Notes under the pieces: model-generated
What the model was told of the DNA's origin: nothing
Seen by the model: only the letters and a program-made list of their open reading frames with translations
Databases searched by the model: none
Assembly (NCBI RefSeq): GCF_000143535.2
Contig: NC_037313.1
Location: 2,404,883 to 2,468,882, forward strand
Reading direction: 5' to 3'
Length of the DNA stretch: 64,000 nt
Source: Botrytis cinerea B05.10
Taxonomy: Eukaryota; Ascomycota; Leotiomycetes; Helotiales; Sclerotiniaceae
In this document: positions 48,901-61,400 of the stretch, one piece after another
Position numbering within the stretch: position 1 is the stretch's first letter
How the letters are laid out: the number at the start of each line of letters is the position of its first letter
Translations under genes and position numbers: made by a program

Positions 48901-49559
48901 TTTAATTCCTTTAATTTTTATAATTTTATAAACTTTTTATAAAATTATAATAATAACAAAATAAAGTATTTTATAAGAATATATATTTTCTTTAATATCA
49001 AATTTCAGGAATTCTATTTCAATATATTAAAAAGATTAAATAAAGAAAAACACATTATATTCTTTCAAATTTTTAAAGAATTATTTAATATTTATATTAT
49101 AAATAATAATATAAAATAAATAAATATAATATATAAAAATAAAATTATAAAGATCCGTCTCTCAAATTAATTAAATAATATTATTAGAAAATCTTCTAAC
49201 AAAAAAAATAATTGATTTGAATATAATTAATTAAGAAATCTATATTAAAAACTATCCAAAAAATAAAAAGAGTTTCTTATATCTTATTTTAATAAAGAAT
49301 TTAAAAAATATCAATTTATTCCAAAAAGAATAAAAACAATTGATTATAAAAATCTTTTAATAAATTTGAAAAGAGATATATTAATAATTTATTTCTTTAA
49401 TCAAAAAAAGGCCTTAATATTCAATTAAATATATATTAAACAAGTATAAAAAGATATAGCTTTATTATAAAAAATTAAAATTGTTTTTTATAAGATTTAA
49501 CAAACTTCTGATTTCTTAGTTTTAAAAGCTTTAATAGAAATGATTTTTATTATATTTAA

Positions 49560-50120
49560 AAATAAAATAAAACAAAAAGTCTTCGAATTATATAATAGAC
49601 CCTATTATAATTTATAATTTTTAATAAAAAAGAAGATTTCAAATGTTTATCGAATTATTAATATAATAATAGAATTGAATTAATATATAATTCGAAATAC
49701 AAATCTATTATTTAATATAAATATATTTATAAAAAATTTTATAGATTATATAATAGCTTTATTAATTGATTTCTTTTTTAATTATAATTAAATATTTTTA
49801 ATTTTTAAAAGCAAAAACTTAATAATTTTTCAAATTCTATTTAACTTTTTTCAATATATTATATTTTTCTAAAAAGTAATCAATTTAATAACTCAATTCT
49901 ATTATATTATTATAAAAATTCTTAATAATTTGATTTCAATAATAATAATATCCTTTTTAAATAATATCAATATTAAAGAATTGAAAATAATATATAATAA
50001 TAAAGAAATAATATTTGATATATGAAAATTCATTTTGAAATACATCCAAATAATTAATAAAATCCTTAAATATTTTAAATATATAAATTGTATTATTAAT
50101 ACAAAATTCAAATAGTATTA
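49560..50120 (+). pseudogene. gypsy-A reverse transcriptase remnant
   Basis: Successive fragments QKVFELYNRPYYNL (ExCDGPYRNPWF-like), VYRIINIIIELN, ALLIDFFFNYN (the SLIDFFSGYDQ motif), then IIIIFFLNNI (the LDD motif read as LNN) show an RT of a different family from gypsy-1/gypsy-B. It is cut from its RNase H and integrase by gypsy-B at 51124. Confidence 0.65.
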
Positions 50121-51123
50121 TAATAAAATAGAAATGGTAGATTATATAATTAAATTAAAAGAATAAAAACCTATGGAAGTCAAAATTAAAAAGATTTTTA
50201 ATTAACCAAAATCCAAATCAATAATAAAAGTTTGAATATTTCTAAATATTTATATATATTATAAAATATAAATTGAAAAGTTTATATAGAAAGTAAAACT
50301 ATTATATTATTTATTTAAAAAGGATATTAAATTTTTATAAATAATTGAATAAAAATAAATAATGAAATTGTTAAAAAAGAATTTAATTAAATCTTTAATT
50401 TTAATATTTTTAGATTATAGAAATATAATAATTATTGAATAAATTGTTTTTGAAATGAATATAAGTTTTAATGGGTAAAAAGTATATTTAGGATAAGAAT
50501 TTAAAGGAAAATATATTATTATATATTTTAAAAATAAATTATAAAATAATATTGAAAAGAATTATAATATAATAAAAAGGAAGTATAAAAGAATATTAAA
50601 AACTTTTTAAAAATATCAATTCAATTTATATAGAATATATTTTATTTTAAAAATAAATATTAAAATCTTAATTATTTAATCGAATTAAATAATAATAAAT
50701 CTTTTTGGAGCTTTTGTTATTTAATAAATTATATAAATTAAATTATTTGATTTTAAAATATAATATATTAAAAATATAATATATTAAAAATACAATTTAT
50801 ATTATTATTAATAAATTATTAAAAAAATTAATTATATTTTTTAATATATTTAAAAAAAATAAAAAAAAAGATATTGATAAATAAATTATAAATTAATTCA
50901 ATAATATAAAAGATATTTTTATTTTATATAATTTTATAAACTTTTTGTGAAATTATAAATTAAATAAGAAATATAATAATAAAAGTTAAAAGATTATTCA
51001 ATATTTAATTAATTTATAATATTCTGAAAATATAATAAATCAAAAATTTTTGAAATTCAAAAAGTATATTTTAGAATTTTTTATATATAAAAAATGTTTA
51101 TATAAAAATGGAATTTGTAATAT

Positions 51124-51691
51124 TGTTACGGGAGCTGCCTCTAGGGTCACGTGGAAGTGTCTAGAGATCTTTTGAGGTGGTTTAAACTAGACTTCAAATA
51201 GGAATTCAATAAGATTGTAGTTGGTTACAATTTTTATAACTATAATAATAAAACTAATAATTGATCTTGAATACAAAGTTCTATATTATAATAAAATCTA
51301 TTCCCTATATAGATCTTTATTTTAAAGTCGATTGATAAATCGATTGGCAAATCGATTGATAAATCGATCGACTTTTGATTATATAATACTTGTCCTATAA
51401 TTCCTATTATCCTAATTTATCCTTTTGTTTTAAAATTAATCTCCTAAAATATTATTAATATAATTTTGCAAAAAGTTTGCAAAGTTGTTTAATATTTTCT
51501 AAAACTTATTATCCTAGGAATTGTATTCTATATTTCTAGAATATTTTATAATTAATATTATATACATACCTAAAACTTTTCTTAAATATCTGGTATCCCT
51601 TAATATACTATAGCTGAATCACTAAGGCCTATAATATCATTATAATCTATATATTGGTGATTTTATAACCTATTATTAATCTGTTGTAATA
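51124..51691 (-). repeat. 3' LTR of gypsy-B
   Basis: On the plus strand starts TGTTACGGGAGCTGCC and ends TTGTAATA. Contains the hairpin-forming ATCGAT cluster (about 51330-51375) and the palindrome at 51460-51488. Purine-rich sequence AAAAAAGGAATAG precedes it in the element's own direction. Confidence 0.88.
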
Positions 51692-52172
51692 CTATTCCTT
51701 TTTTAATCTAACATTTATTCCAAACATTTATATTAATATATTTTCCTTTTTATATATTTTAATAATTATAATATTTCTTTTTTAATATACCTCTTATATG
51801 AACAATTTTTATTTACAATATTTTTAATTTGATTTGTTGTATCGAGTGTTCTAATATTAAAAGAGATTCTTATAATTTGTATATCAAATCCAATCGTTAT
51901 TGTATTATTGATAATAATTTATTATAACATTATATTGAGTATATTCATTATAAAAAAGATCATTACTATTTTGAATCAAAAATACCTATAAATTATAAAT
52001 CTTTAAAGTAATAATAAAAGTTATTATACTTGAAAAAAGAAAAGGCTTTTATTCAATTGTAAAAAATTAATATCCGGATTCTTTGATTATATAAATAATA
52101 AGAATTTCTTTACAAATATAAAAAGGAAATAATTCATCGAAATCTTTATATATTAGAAAAACTTGATCTAGT

Positions 52173-52303
52173 TGTTACAAGTATATATATATAGTAGTAA
52201 GCTATCTGGACTTCGATCCCTGATACTGTGCCTTTTGGGTCAGATTACGTGCGTGGCGCAGTGGTAAAGCTTACAACTTCTGTGTGCAACCATACACGTG
52301 ACA
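52173..52303 (+). mobile_element. 131-bp mini-element with LTR-like ends, copy 2, target duplication CTAGT
   Basis: Begins TGTTACAAGTATATATATAT and ends CACGTGACA. CTAGT is present immediately left (52168-52172) and right (52304-52308), a perfect 5-bp duplication. It sits in the 3' part of gypsy-B but keeps normal GC. Internal order: TATA run, ACTTCGATCCC (tRNA T-arm/B-box-like), TTTT tract, then GTGGCGCAGTGGTAAAGC (tRNA D-arm/A-box-like). It encodes nothing. Confidence 0.75.
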
Positions 52304-52565
52304 CTAGTTGAAAAAAATGAAAAATTGGAAAAGGAAAAATTGAAAAAGAAATGTGTGGAAAAAGAGATAGCAATCACTATTATTATATCTACTTCTAATA
52401 ATTCTTTTTTTGATTTCTTCAATCCCTTATTGTTTTTGTTGTTTAATATAAAGTTTAAAGCTTTATTAATAAATATAAATACTTCAAATAAAATATTTAT
52501 AATTTTTCAAAACAGTTAAAATCCTCCTTGAATTCCTATATATTTTTTAAATATAAATAGTTTAA

Positions 52566-55500
52566 TTATTTAATCAAATATTTAATCTTATTTTTAATAT
52601 ATTTATAATCTAATATCATTTCAATATTATATATAATATTTGAATTGATTAATTCAATTTTTATAAATAATGCATTTGGCATTCCTAATAATATTAATTC
52701 GAACAAAAATATATAAAATACTAAATAAATATTCATTATATCTAATAATTTCAATCAATAATTAATTGTTTTTATTACCTTATCAATTTTAAATAATCCT
52801 AATTTCCTATAATCAAATTTATTACTTGGTTTTTTAGTTTTGATATTTCATTATAGCAAATAAACTTTATCCCCCTCTTTAAATATAGATTTCATATTAT
52901 ATTTTATATTATAATATACTATTGTTTTAGAAAATATAAATCTTAAATCAAAAATCAATTATTTTTGAAAATCTTTTAACTATTCAATTTATATTATTAT
53001 TGATTCAATATTAACTTTTTATAATATTGAAATTTTATATATTTATAAATTAAACCCAAAATTAATTTATATTAATATAATTTTCATAATTTCCATTTCC
53101 AATATATTATATACAAACTATATTATAAATAATAGTTTTACCCAATTATCTTATTAATAATTTATATAGTATTTAAAATATACTTCCATTATCTAATTAA
53201 TCCTTTTTATTTGATTATCTATTTATAAATAAAAAAATATCAATAGCTTTCTCTTAATACCTATAAATACTAATAAAATAATCCAGAATTTTGAAATAAA
53301 AAACTTATCTCAATTTAAGATTATTTTATTTAATACTCTATATATATTTATTATAATCTTTAAAAATATATATATTAATTGTTTAGTATCCCATATTTCC
53401 TTAAATAATATTATATATATAAATTTCATTAGTTTATTTATTATATTAAATATTATATTATATTCAATTTTTATAATAAAATCCTTTGAAAATAGTAGTT
53501 TGATTACAAAATCCTATATAATAAACTTTTATAATTAAGAAAGTATATCTAAAGTTTGAAACTGATTATACAAAGTATATTGTAATAATTTATTTTATAT
53601 ATAGGTGTTATAATTTCCAATAACTTTTTTAATTATTATTTTTATTTGTGGGAAATAATTGATTTTCTATATTCTTATAAATGTTTTTGTAATTCTTTAA
53701 TATTTATATATTAGCAATTTATATTATTTTGTTACAAATTTCTTAATCATTTAATTCGGAATATATATTTTTTTATAAAAATATATAATATTATTTTTTA
53801 TAATAAATTTTAATTTTATTATTTTGTATATATATATAATAATAATATCCTTATTATAATATAATTGAATTTGTTTTCTAAAATAATTGTTTTCCAATAA
53901 ATATATTGTTACAAACTGTAATATATTATAGATTAATAATTTGTTATCTTTTTTAAATATAGTATATAACTCATACATTTTGTTTTTTTGATATTCTAGT
54001 TTTCAATTAAAAATATCGATTTTAATATTTTCTAATCCTTTGATATATAAAATTCTAAAATTATAATTAATTATAATCTTTAATTATTTAATTTATTATT
54101 TATTTAATTATTTTGTTATAATGAAATAAATCAAATTCTTATAATCTATATATACTTATATTATATATTTCGATTCTTTTAAATATATTTATCATTTTTT
54201 AAATATATCAATTATCACCAATAATTCTTTGTTATATATCTTATAATTCAATTCAATTAATAATAGTTTTCAAAAATAGAATACAATTAATTGATATTTT
54301 CTATTCTAATCTAATTAATTCAAAACTATTTCTATAATGAAATCCAAAAAGTCCATTTTTATTATAATTTCTTTTTTTAAATTAAAAATCAATAATATTA
54401 ATTCTTCTATTATTATTTATTTAAATATATTGAATGATTTTTATATTTTGATAATCTATTCAAAACTTTTTTAATCTTTTCTAATTAATATGATTAAAAA
54501 TATAGTAATTCTTAAATAACCTTTAATATCTTTTATAAAAATTAACAAACCTTAAAAAGAATTATACTTTCTTAATTATAATCGATTGTTTTTATTTAAG
54601 TATTGCTTTAATTTTATCTTTGTTTATTTTAAATCTTTAATTTAATATAATAAATCTTAAGAATTCTATTTCTATAATATAGAATTTATATTTGCTTAAT
54701 TTACACAACAAATCTATTTTGAATAAACTTTCAAAGATATTATTAATATCTTTAATATATTGAATCTTATTATTTGAATATACTAGGATATCATTTAAAT
54801 AATATATATAATAAATATTCAAATATTATAATAATATATTGTTTATAAACTTTATAAAAATAATTAATGTATTAATTAATTTGAATAACATAATTTAATA
54901 TTTATATAATCCATATTTTGTTTTGAAAATGGTTTTCCATTTTTCGCCTTCCTTCATTCTAATCAAATAATAATTATTATATAAATCCATTTTAATAAAT
55001 ATTATAACTTTGCTTAGTCGATTTTTTAATTCTATAGTTAATAAAAATAGATATCGATTCTTTTTAATGAATATGTTAAGCTTTTTATAATCTATAATTA
55101 ATTTATTAAATCTATTCTTTTTAGATATTTATATAATTGGATTAATTATTTGGGATATGGATTTCCTAATCCATTCTTTAGCTAAATTGTTATCGATATA
55201 TTTTTTAAGCCTTTTTAATTCATTGGCTGATATTAAATAAATTGAGATATATATAGACATCTTATTTTTCTTTAATATTATTTTATAATTCTATAATTTA
55301 TATTTTAATAAAGCTTTATAGATTTTTAATTCTTTGAAAACATATTTATAATTCTTATATTGTTTTAATATCATAAACTTTTCTTTTGTTTTGATTACAA
55401 TTTTATATTATATCATTAGCTTTTATATTTGTAAAGGAGATATATTAACCTTTGCTTTTAATAAAAAACCCTAAATTGAATATCCTATATCATTAATATT

Positions 55501-55900
55501 ATTCATATTCAACTTTTTTTAATATATATTATATTTTACAAATGTCTTTAATATATTTCTATAATTGTTTTTGTATTAATCAAATATTACAATTCCTTAT
55601 ATTCAATTTATTTTCGAATTATATATTTTCAATTATAATATTCCTAAAATAATCTATTATTAATTCAATAATATAATATTAAGTTATATAACCTCTATAT
55701 ATTAGATTATATTTATTTATATTAGAATTATCTTTTATAAAATCTTTTTGTTAAATTTTATTAATTATTTATCAATTAATTACAATCAATAAAAGTATTA
55801 TTTCATTTGAAATAATATTTCTAAATATTTTATAGTTTTTAATATAATAAAATTTCCTATAGTTTTTAAATCTATTATAATTGATTATATATATCCATTT
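52566..55900 (-). pseudogene. gypsy-B pol remnant
   Basis: Minus-strand pieces almost collinear with gypsy-1 pol: 52566-52754 (FYIFLFELILLG, MILDYKYIKNKIKYLIK), 53751-53978 (QIQLYYNKDIIIIYIYKIIK), and RT 54637-54822 with YLNDILVYSNN, where one catalytic Asp of the DD pair is Asn. Stops are frequent. Confidence 0.75.
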
Positions 55901-56157
55901 ATTTGAACCTTATAATATATCTATTCTATTTGTTTTGTAATATTCAATTGTTAGATAACTTTGTAAACTTTTTGTAAAATTATATTAAGAATTAAATCCT
56001 TATATATTATATTATTGTAATAATTCTTTGTTTTCCTTTTTTTAAAGAATCATTCGATTACTTTTTTATTTGATTAATAGATTTTATAGAATTCATTATA
56101 ATAAGTTATTCAATTTATTATAATGTGATTTATTTCTATTTTATTCTAATAACTTTT

Positions 56158-56733
56158 TATTATGGGAGCTGCCTTTAGGGTCACATGAAAATGTTTAGAG
56201 ATCTCTCAAAATGATTTAGATTAAACTTCAAATAGGAATTCGATAAGGTTATAACTAATTACAATTCTCATAACTATAATAATAAAACTAATAATTATTA
56301 TTTTAAATATGAAACTCTATATTATAATAAAACCCATTCTCTTATATAAATCTTTGTTTTACTTAAATAGCTGGAATAGCTAATCGCTTCTAAAGCACTA
56401 TCGTTTCTAAGCTATCTATTACAAAACACTAATTCTATAACTCTTAATATCCTAGCTTATTGTTTTGTTTTAAAACTAACCCTTTGAGATCTTATTAATA
56501 TAACTTTACAAGAAGTTTGCAAAGTTATATTCGATATTTCCTAGAACCTATTATCCTAAAAACTATATCCTATATTTCTAGGATATCCTATAACTAATAC
56601 TATATACATACCTAAGGCTTTCCTTAAATACCTAATATCCTCCAGTATACTACAGCTGAATCATTAAGGCCTATAATACCATTATAGCCTATACATTAGT
56701 GATTCTACAGCCCATTACTAATCCATCGTAACA
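56158..56733 (-). repeat. solo LTR nested in gypsy-B, target duplication CTTTT
   Basis: 576 bp, plus strand TATTATGGGAGCTGCC to ATCGTAACA, flanked by CTTTT at 56153-56157 and 56734-56738. The ends match gypsy-B LTRs, but the middle (about 56355-56410) differs: no ATCGAT cluster, instead ATAGCTGGAATAGCTAATCG. So it is a separate insertion of a related subfamily reduced to one LTR by recombination. It is less AT-drifted than its host. Palindrome copy at 56500-56528. Confidence 0.88.
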
Positions 56734-57878
56734 CTTTTCTTTGTTATAGAGGATATTGGGATTTTATAATACTTTTATTCTTATAAATCTATTGTATTTA
56801 TATCTTTTTTATTTTGTAATAATTCTTTTAATAATTATTGGAATTCTTTAATAATAAAAGTTTTAGTATTTTCGAATTTAATTAGATTTTCTAAAATTAT
56901 AAAGATAGTATTAAATTAGTTTTTATTAAATTTAGATTTGAAATTACTCCTTTTTCCTTTTATCTTTTTGTTTTAATAATTTATTATTTAATGTTCTATT
57001 TTTTTATATTCAAAGTATAAATTGTTTTTTTATTTTTGTTTTTATTTTGAGTTATTGTTTTCATTTGTATAGTGTGTAATGTTTAGTTTTATAAGATCTT
57101 CATATTTTTGTGGATTATAATATGGTTTATTTTCATTTTTGTAATAATGCTTTTATTTTTGATTTCTTTAGAATTTGTATAATTTCTAATTTTGTTGATA
57201 TTTATAAAAACAATTATTTGATTCGATAAAATCTTAAATTAAATTATTTAGATTTATATTCTCGGTAGATCTTTTTAATTTCAATTTGATTTTTAATTTG
57301 AATCTTTTGTGGTAATAATTTATAATAGTGATTTCGTTTTATTTGGTTGTTTTAATATATTTTTAAAATTTTGTAATATATTTCAATATTGATTTTATTT
57401 GTTTGAAATTGAAGATTTTATTTTTTATTATTTTTAATTTATTAGAATTTTCGAAAATTTTATAAATTTCTGTTTTAAATCTTTTAAAACTATTAAAGAT
57501 TGTTTGGGTAGGTTGTATATAATTTTTATTATTATATTCAAAATAATTGTACAAATATGATTAGATTTATTTGATTGTTTTATTTTGAAAGTAAAATACA
57601 ATCTATATATTTTTGGATTTTTTGGTAATGAATTTGTTTTTATTGAATTGAAAGTAGATTTTAAATTGTAAAAGGAAAATATTGAACTTTTATTGATTAT
57701 TTTAATATTTATTTGGTAAGGTGATTTTAAAAATTTCATTGATAATAATCTCCTTTGAAATATTAGTTATTTTAATATTATTAATATCTTTGATAGACTA
57801 ACCTATAATAACATTTCTGGATATTATATTAATGGTTGATTATTGAATCGATATTTGAAATAAAAATAATATTCAAAA
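56734..57878 (-). pseudogene. gypsy-B gag remnant
   Basis: Lies between the nested solo LTR and the 5' LTR of gypsy-B, where gag belongs. The open piece 57434-57739 shows KIYRLYFTFKIKQSNKSNHI followed by a hydrophobic stretch, and the overlapping 57363-57554 frame gives another fragment. There is no zinc-knuckle that I can read after AT-drift. Confidence 0.5.
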
Positions 57879-58445
57879 TATTATAGAAATTGTTTTTAGG
57901 GTTATATAGAAATGTTTAGAAATCTTTCGAAATAGTTTAGATTAAACTTTAAATAGAAATTCAATAAGATTATAGCTAGTTATAATTTTTATAATTATAA
58001 TAATAAAATTAATAATTGATTTTAAATACGAAGTTTTATATTGTAATAAAATCCATTCTTTATATAAACCTTCGTTTTGAAATCAACCAACAAATCGATT
58101 AGCAAATCGATCAATAAATTGATTAGCTTTTGATTATATAATATTTGTCCTGTAATTTTTATTATTCTAATTTATCCTTTTATTTTAAAACTAATTCCTT
58201 AAAATATTGTTATATAACTTTACAAAAAGTTTACAAAATTATTCAATATTTCTTAAAACTTATTATTCTAAAAACTATATCCTATATTTTTAGGATATCT
58301 TATAACTAATATTATATATATACCTGAAACTTTTCTTGGATATCTAATGTTCTTTGTTATACTGCAGTTGAATCATTGAGATCTATAATATCATTATAGT
58401 CTATATATTAGTGATTCTATAGTTTGTTACTAATCCGTTGTAACA
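57879..58445 (-). repeat. 5' LTR of gypsy-B
   Basis: Plus strand starts TATTATAGAAATTG and ends CCGTTGTAACA. Same internal module as 51124-51691 and a palindrome copy at 58214-58242. Confidence 0.88.
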
Positions 58446-61400
58446 AATATATTATATTATAAAATTATTAATAAATAATAATAAAGAATATTATTAATTG
58501 ATAATTTATATAAAATATATAATTATAAAGAAATTGAAAATATATTTAATAAAGTATATAAGTTTTATTATTGAAATGAAATATATGAAAATATTAAATA
58601 ATTTATTAAATTCTATTTCAATCATTAAAAATAATAATTTAATATTTAAAAAGAATTTTTGTATTTTATATAAATAAATATTTATTAATAAAAATATAAT
58701 TTAAATATTATATATATATTTTTGAATAATAATTATAAATATTTTGTTTTTTTATAAAATAATTTATTAAATTAAATTAAAATTAAATTATTAAGAAATA
58801 TAATATTACAAATTATTATTGTTTTTATTTGGAATATTATTTATAGATATTTAATTTTTAATAAGGTTTTTATAAACAAAGGATTCAAAAACAAGGTATA
58901 TATCGAATATTTCTTAAGAAAATATAGGATCAAATAAATGTAGATTTTTATTTATAATTTGAAAGCAAATAATTAATTTGAATAAGAATATAAATCTATA
59001 ATTAATGGATTAATAAAGATAATAAATAATAAAAGTAAATAGCTATATCATTTGAATATAATATTGTTTATTAATAAAATAATTATATACTAATTAATTA
59101 ATCTGATTTCATTTTATATAATTTATAAATATTATTTGATATTATCTATAAAAATGTAATATAATATATAAAGAATTTTAAATTGGGAAAAGATTATTTT
59201 TTATAAAGATTTATTAATATTATATCTTTATTAATTAGAAATATATAATTTAAATATAAAGAAAATAATAATATATAAAAAATAATATTATTTAAATAGA
59301 AAAATATATTTTAATAAAAATAATAATATAATTGATAATAAAATTATTATAAAAGATATTGTTTTTCAATTTGATTTATAATTGAAAATTGATATATTTA
59401 AAAAAAGGAAATTTGTATATTAATGATTTGATTTATATTATATAAACAAAGTCTTATTAAATAAGAGTATTTATATTTTAAAAGAAATAAATGGAATTCT
59501 AATTAATAGAATTTATTTAAAAATCTATCTTAAGAAATTTGTTAAAAGAAAGAAAAAATATATTCTAATTGAAAAAGAAGAAGAAGATATGGGAGATATT
59601 ATTGAAAATGAATTTAAAGATTTTTTAAAAATATTATTAAATTCAAAAAGAAATAAACAAATCATTCAATATTTTATAATAATAAAGGATATAATAGATT
59701 ATATATAAAAAAATCAAAATATTATATTATTAATAAATATTAATATTTATATTATAATAGAAATCCCAATTATTAATTTATTAATATAATATGCTTTTTC
59801 AATAATATTAAAGTAATTAATAAAGTATTAATTATATATTAAAATAGAATAGAATAATAAACTTTATTTGTTTTTATTAAAAATCGAGAATTTCTTTATT
59901 CGAATTAAAAATACTCTTCTTTATATTATACCTTTTCATTGCTTTTATAATTAAATTATTTAAAAAATTATATTTAAATCTAGAAAAACTAGAAAAGCTT
60001 TATAAAGAAAAATAGAGTTTTCATTTTCTTTTTTTATTTGAAATTTAAAATATTATAATCCTTTATTAAATAATTTTTTATTTCAAAAATATTTTTTTTG
60101 TTTTCTTTAAATTCTATTTTTTATTAATTCTTTTTTTTTATATCTTTTTTTAAAAATATTTTTATTTTTTTTATAAAATATGATTTTATAAACTTTTTAT
60201 AAAGTTATATTTAATATAGATTTTTATAATATTGGATAAAAATAATAATATAAATTCAAATTATTATTTATTAAATAATCAATTTTTAATTTTTAATAGT
60301 AATAAGGAAGAATAAGATTAGATTATAATAATTAATATATTAAATATATAATTTTAATATATGTGATATAATATAATAATAATTATAGAGAATAAAGCTA
60401 TATTAATAATAATAAAGATTTATAAAGTTATTTAAATATTTCTAAAAAAAGAATAATATGTTAAGTATTTAAAATTCAATAATTGAATTAATATTTAAAA
60501 AGATTATATAAATAATTTAAAAGAAATATTTATAATCAATATTATTTGAAATAATCTTTATATTAAAATTAATATATTAATAAAGCAAATAAAGATTAAT
60601 AATAAAAAGATTTTTATAAAAATAAAAAAGATTTAATATATATAATAAAAAACTATTAATAAATTCAATCTATTATAATATTATTTTTATAAAAATATTA
60701 TTTTCATTATAATCTTTATTATAATATATAAAATTAGGTTTCAATATAAGCTAATTAAAGTAATTAAATTAATTAATTTTAATATATTATTAAAAATAAT
60801 TAATAAAGAATTTATATATTGATTAATAAGCTTCTTTAAACTTAAAATATAGATTAATAAATATTTAATACTTTTTAAATTTAAAATAATTTTCAAAGTT
60901 CTCGATTCTAAATAAAAATTTAAAGTTTTTAAATAGAATAATAAAAATCGAAAACAATTTGATTTAAAATACAATATAATTGAAATACTTAAAAAGAAAA
61001 GTTTCAATTATTTAAAAGAAATCCTATCAATAAAAAACTCATATATTGAATTCAATATTATATTATTTTTATCTTTTAATAAGGAAGTAATTATAAATTT
61101 AAAAAGATAATTAAGATTGAAAATTACAATAATTAAAAAAAACAAAAAGCTATAATAAAATTACTTAATAAATAAATAAATTATAAAACAAACTATATTA
61201 TTAAATAATAAAAAGGAGATAGAAAATATAAAACAACCCGAATTATATAAATATCCATCAAAGATTCTAATATTAAAAAATTAATATTTAATCTTGAAAG
61301 AAAAATTTATAATTAAATAAATTGATTAAATAATTATAGCTAAATTAATTCTATATAGATTTAAAGAACTTTGTAATTTCCATTTCTATTATTTAACAAA

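Larger units (their letters stand above)
51124..58445 (-). mobile_element. reverse-oriented Ty3/gypsy element (gypsy-B), target duplication AATAT
   Basis: LTRs at 51124-51691 (568 bp, 3' LTR) and 57879-58445 (567 bp, 5' LTR) share the same internal ATCGAT-rich module and so belong together. AATAT occurs at 51119-51123 and 58446-58450, giving a perfect 5-bp duplication within gypsy-A. Minus-strand pol: chromodomain-like end 52566-52754, integrase zinc-binding region about 53751-53978, RT 54637-54822; gag lies between 56734 and 57878. It is related to gypsy-1 in pol and LTR ends. Inactive: many stops, RT motif YLNDILVYS. Confidence 0.88.

Noticed and set aside
51330..51375. CRISPR-like or satellite array (repeated ATCGAT units)
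   Set aside because: Only a few short units within an LTR, repeated in the partner LTR. It fits a hairpin module, and the organism is a eukaryote.
52240..52303. A functional tRNA gene starting at the GTGGCGCAGTGGTAAAGC box
   Set aside because: The D-arm-like box is good, but no following anticodon stem, T-arm and acceptor pairing can be formed in the correct order. The T-arm-like box lies upstream of it, so it fits a tRNA-derived or tRNA-like element better.
56158..56733. Pairing this LTR with 51124-51691 or 57879-58445 as ends of one element
   Set aside because: It has its own target duplication (CTTTT) and a different internal module, whereas the other two share AATAT and the ATCGAT module.
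60741..61007. 88-residue reverse-strand frame in gypsy-A
   Set aside because: Ile/Leu/Asn/Lys-rich translation in AT-drifted DNA and opposite to the element's coding strand.
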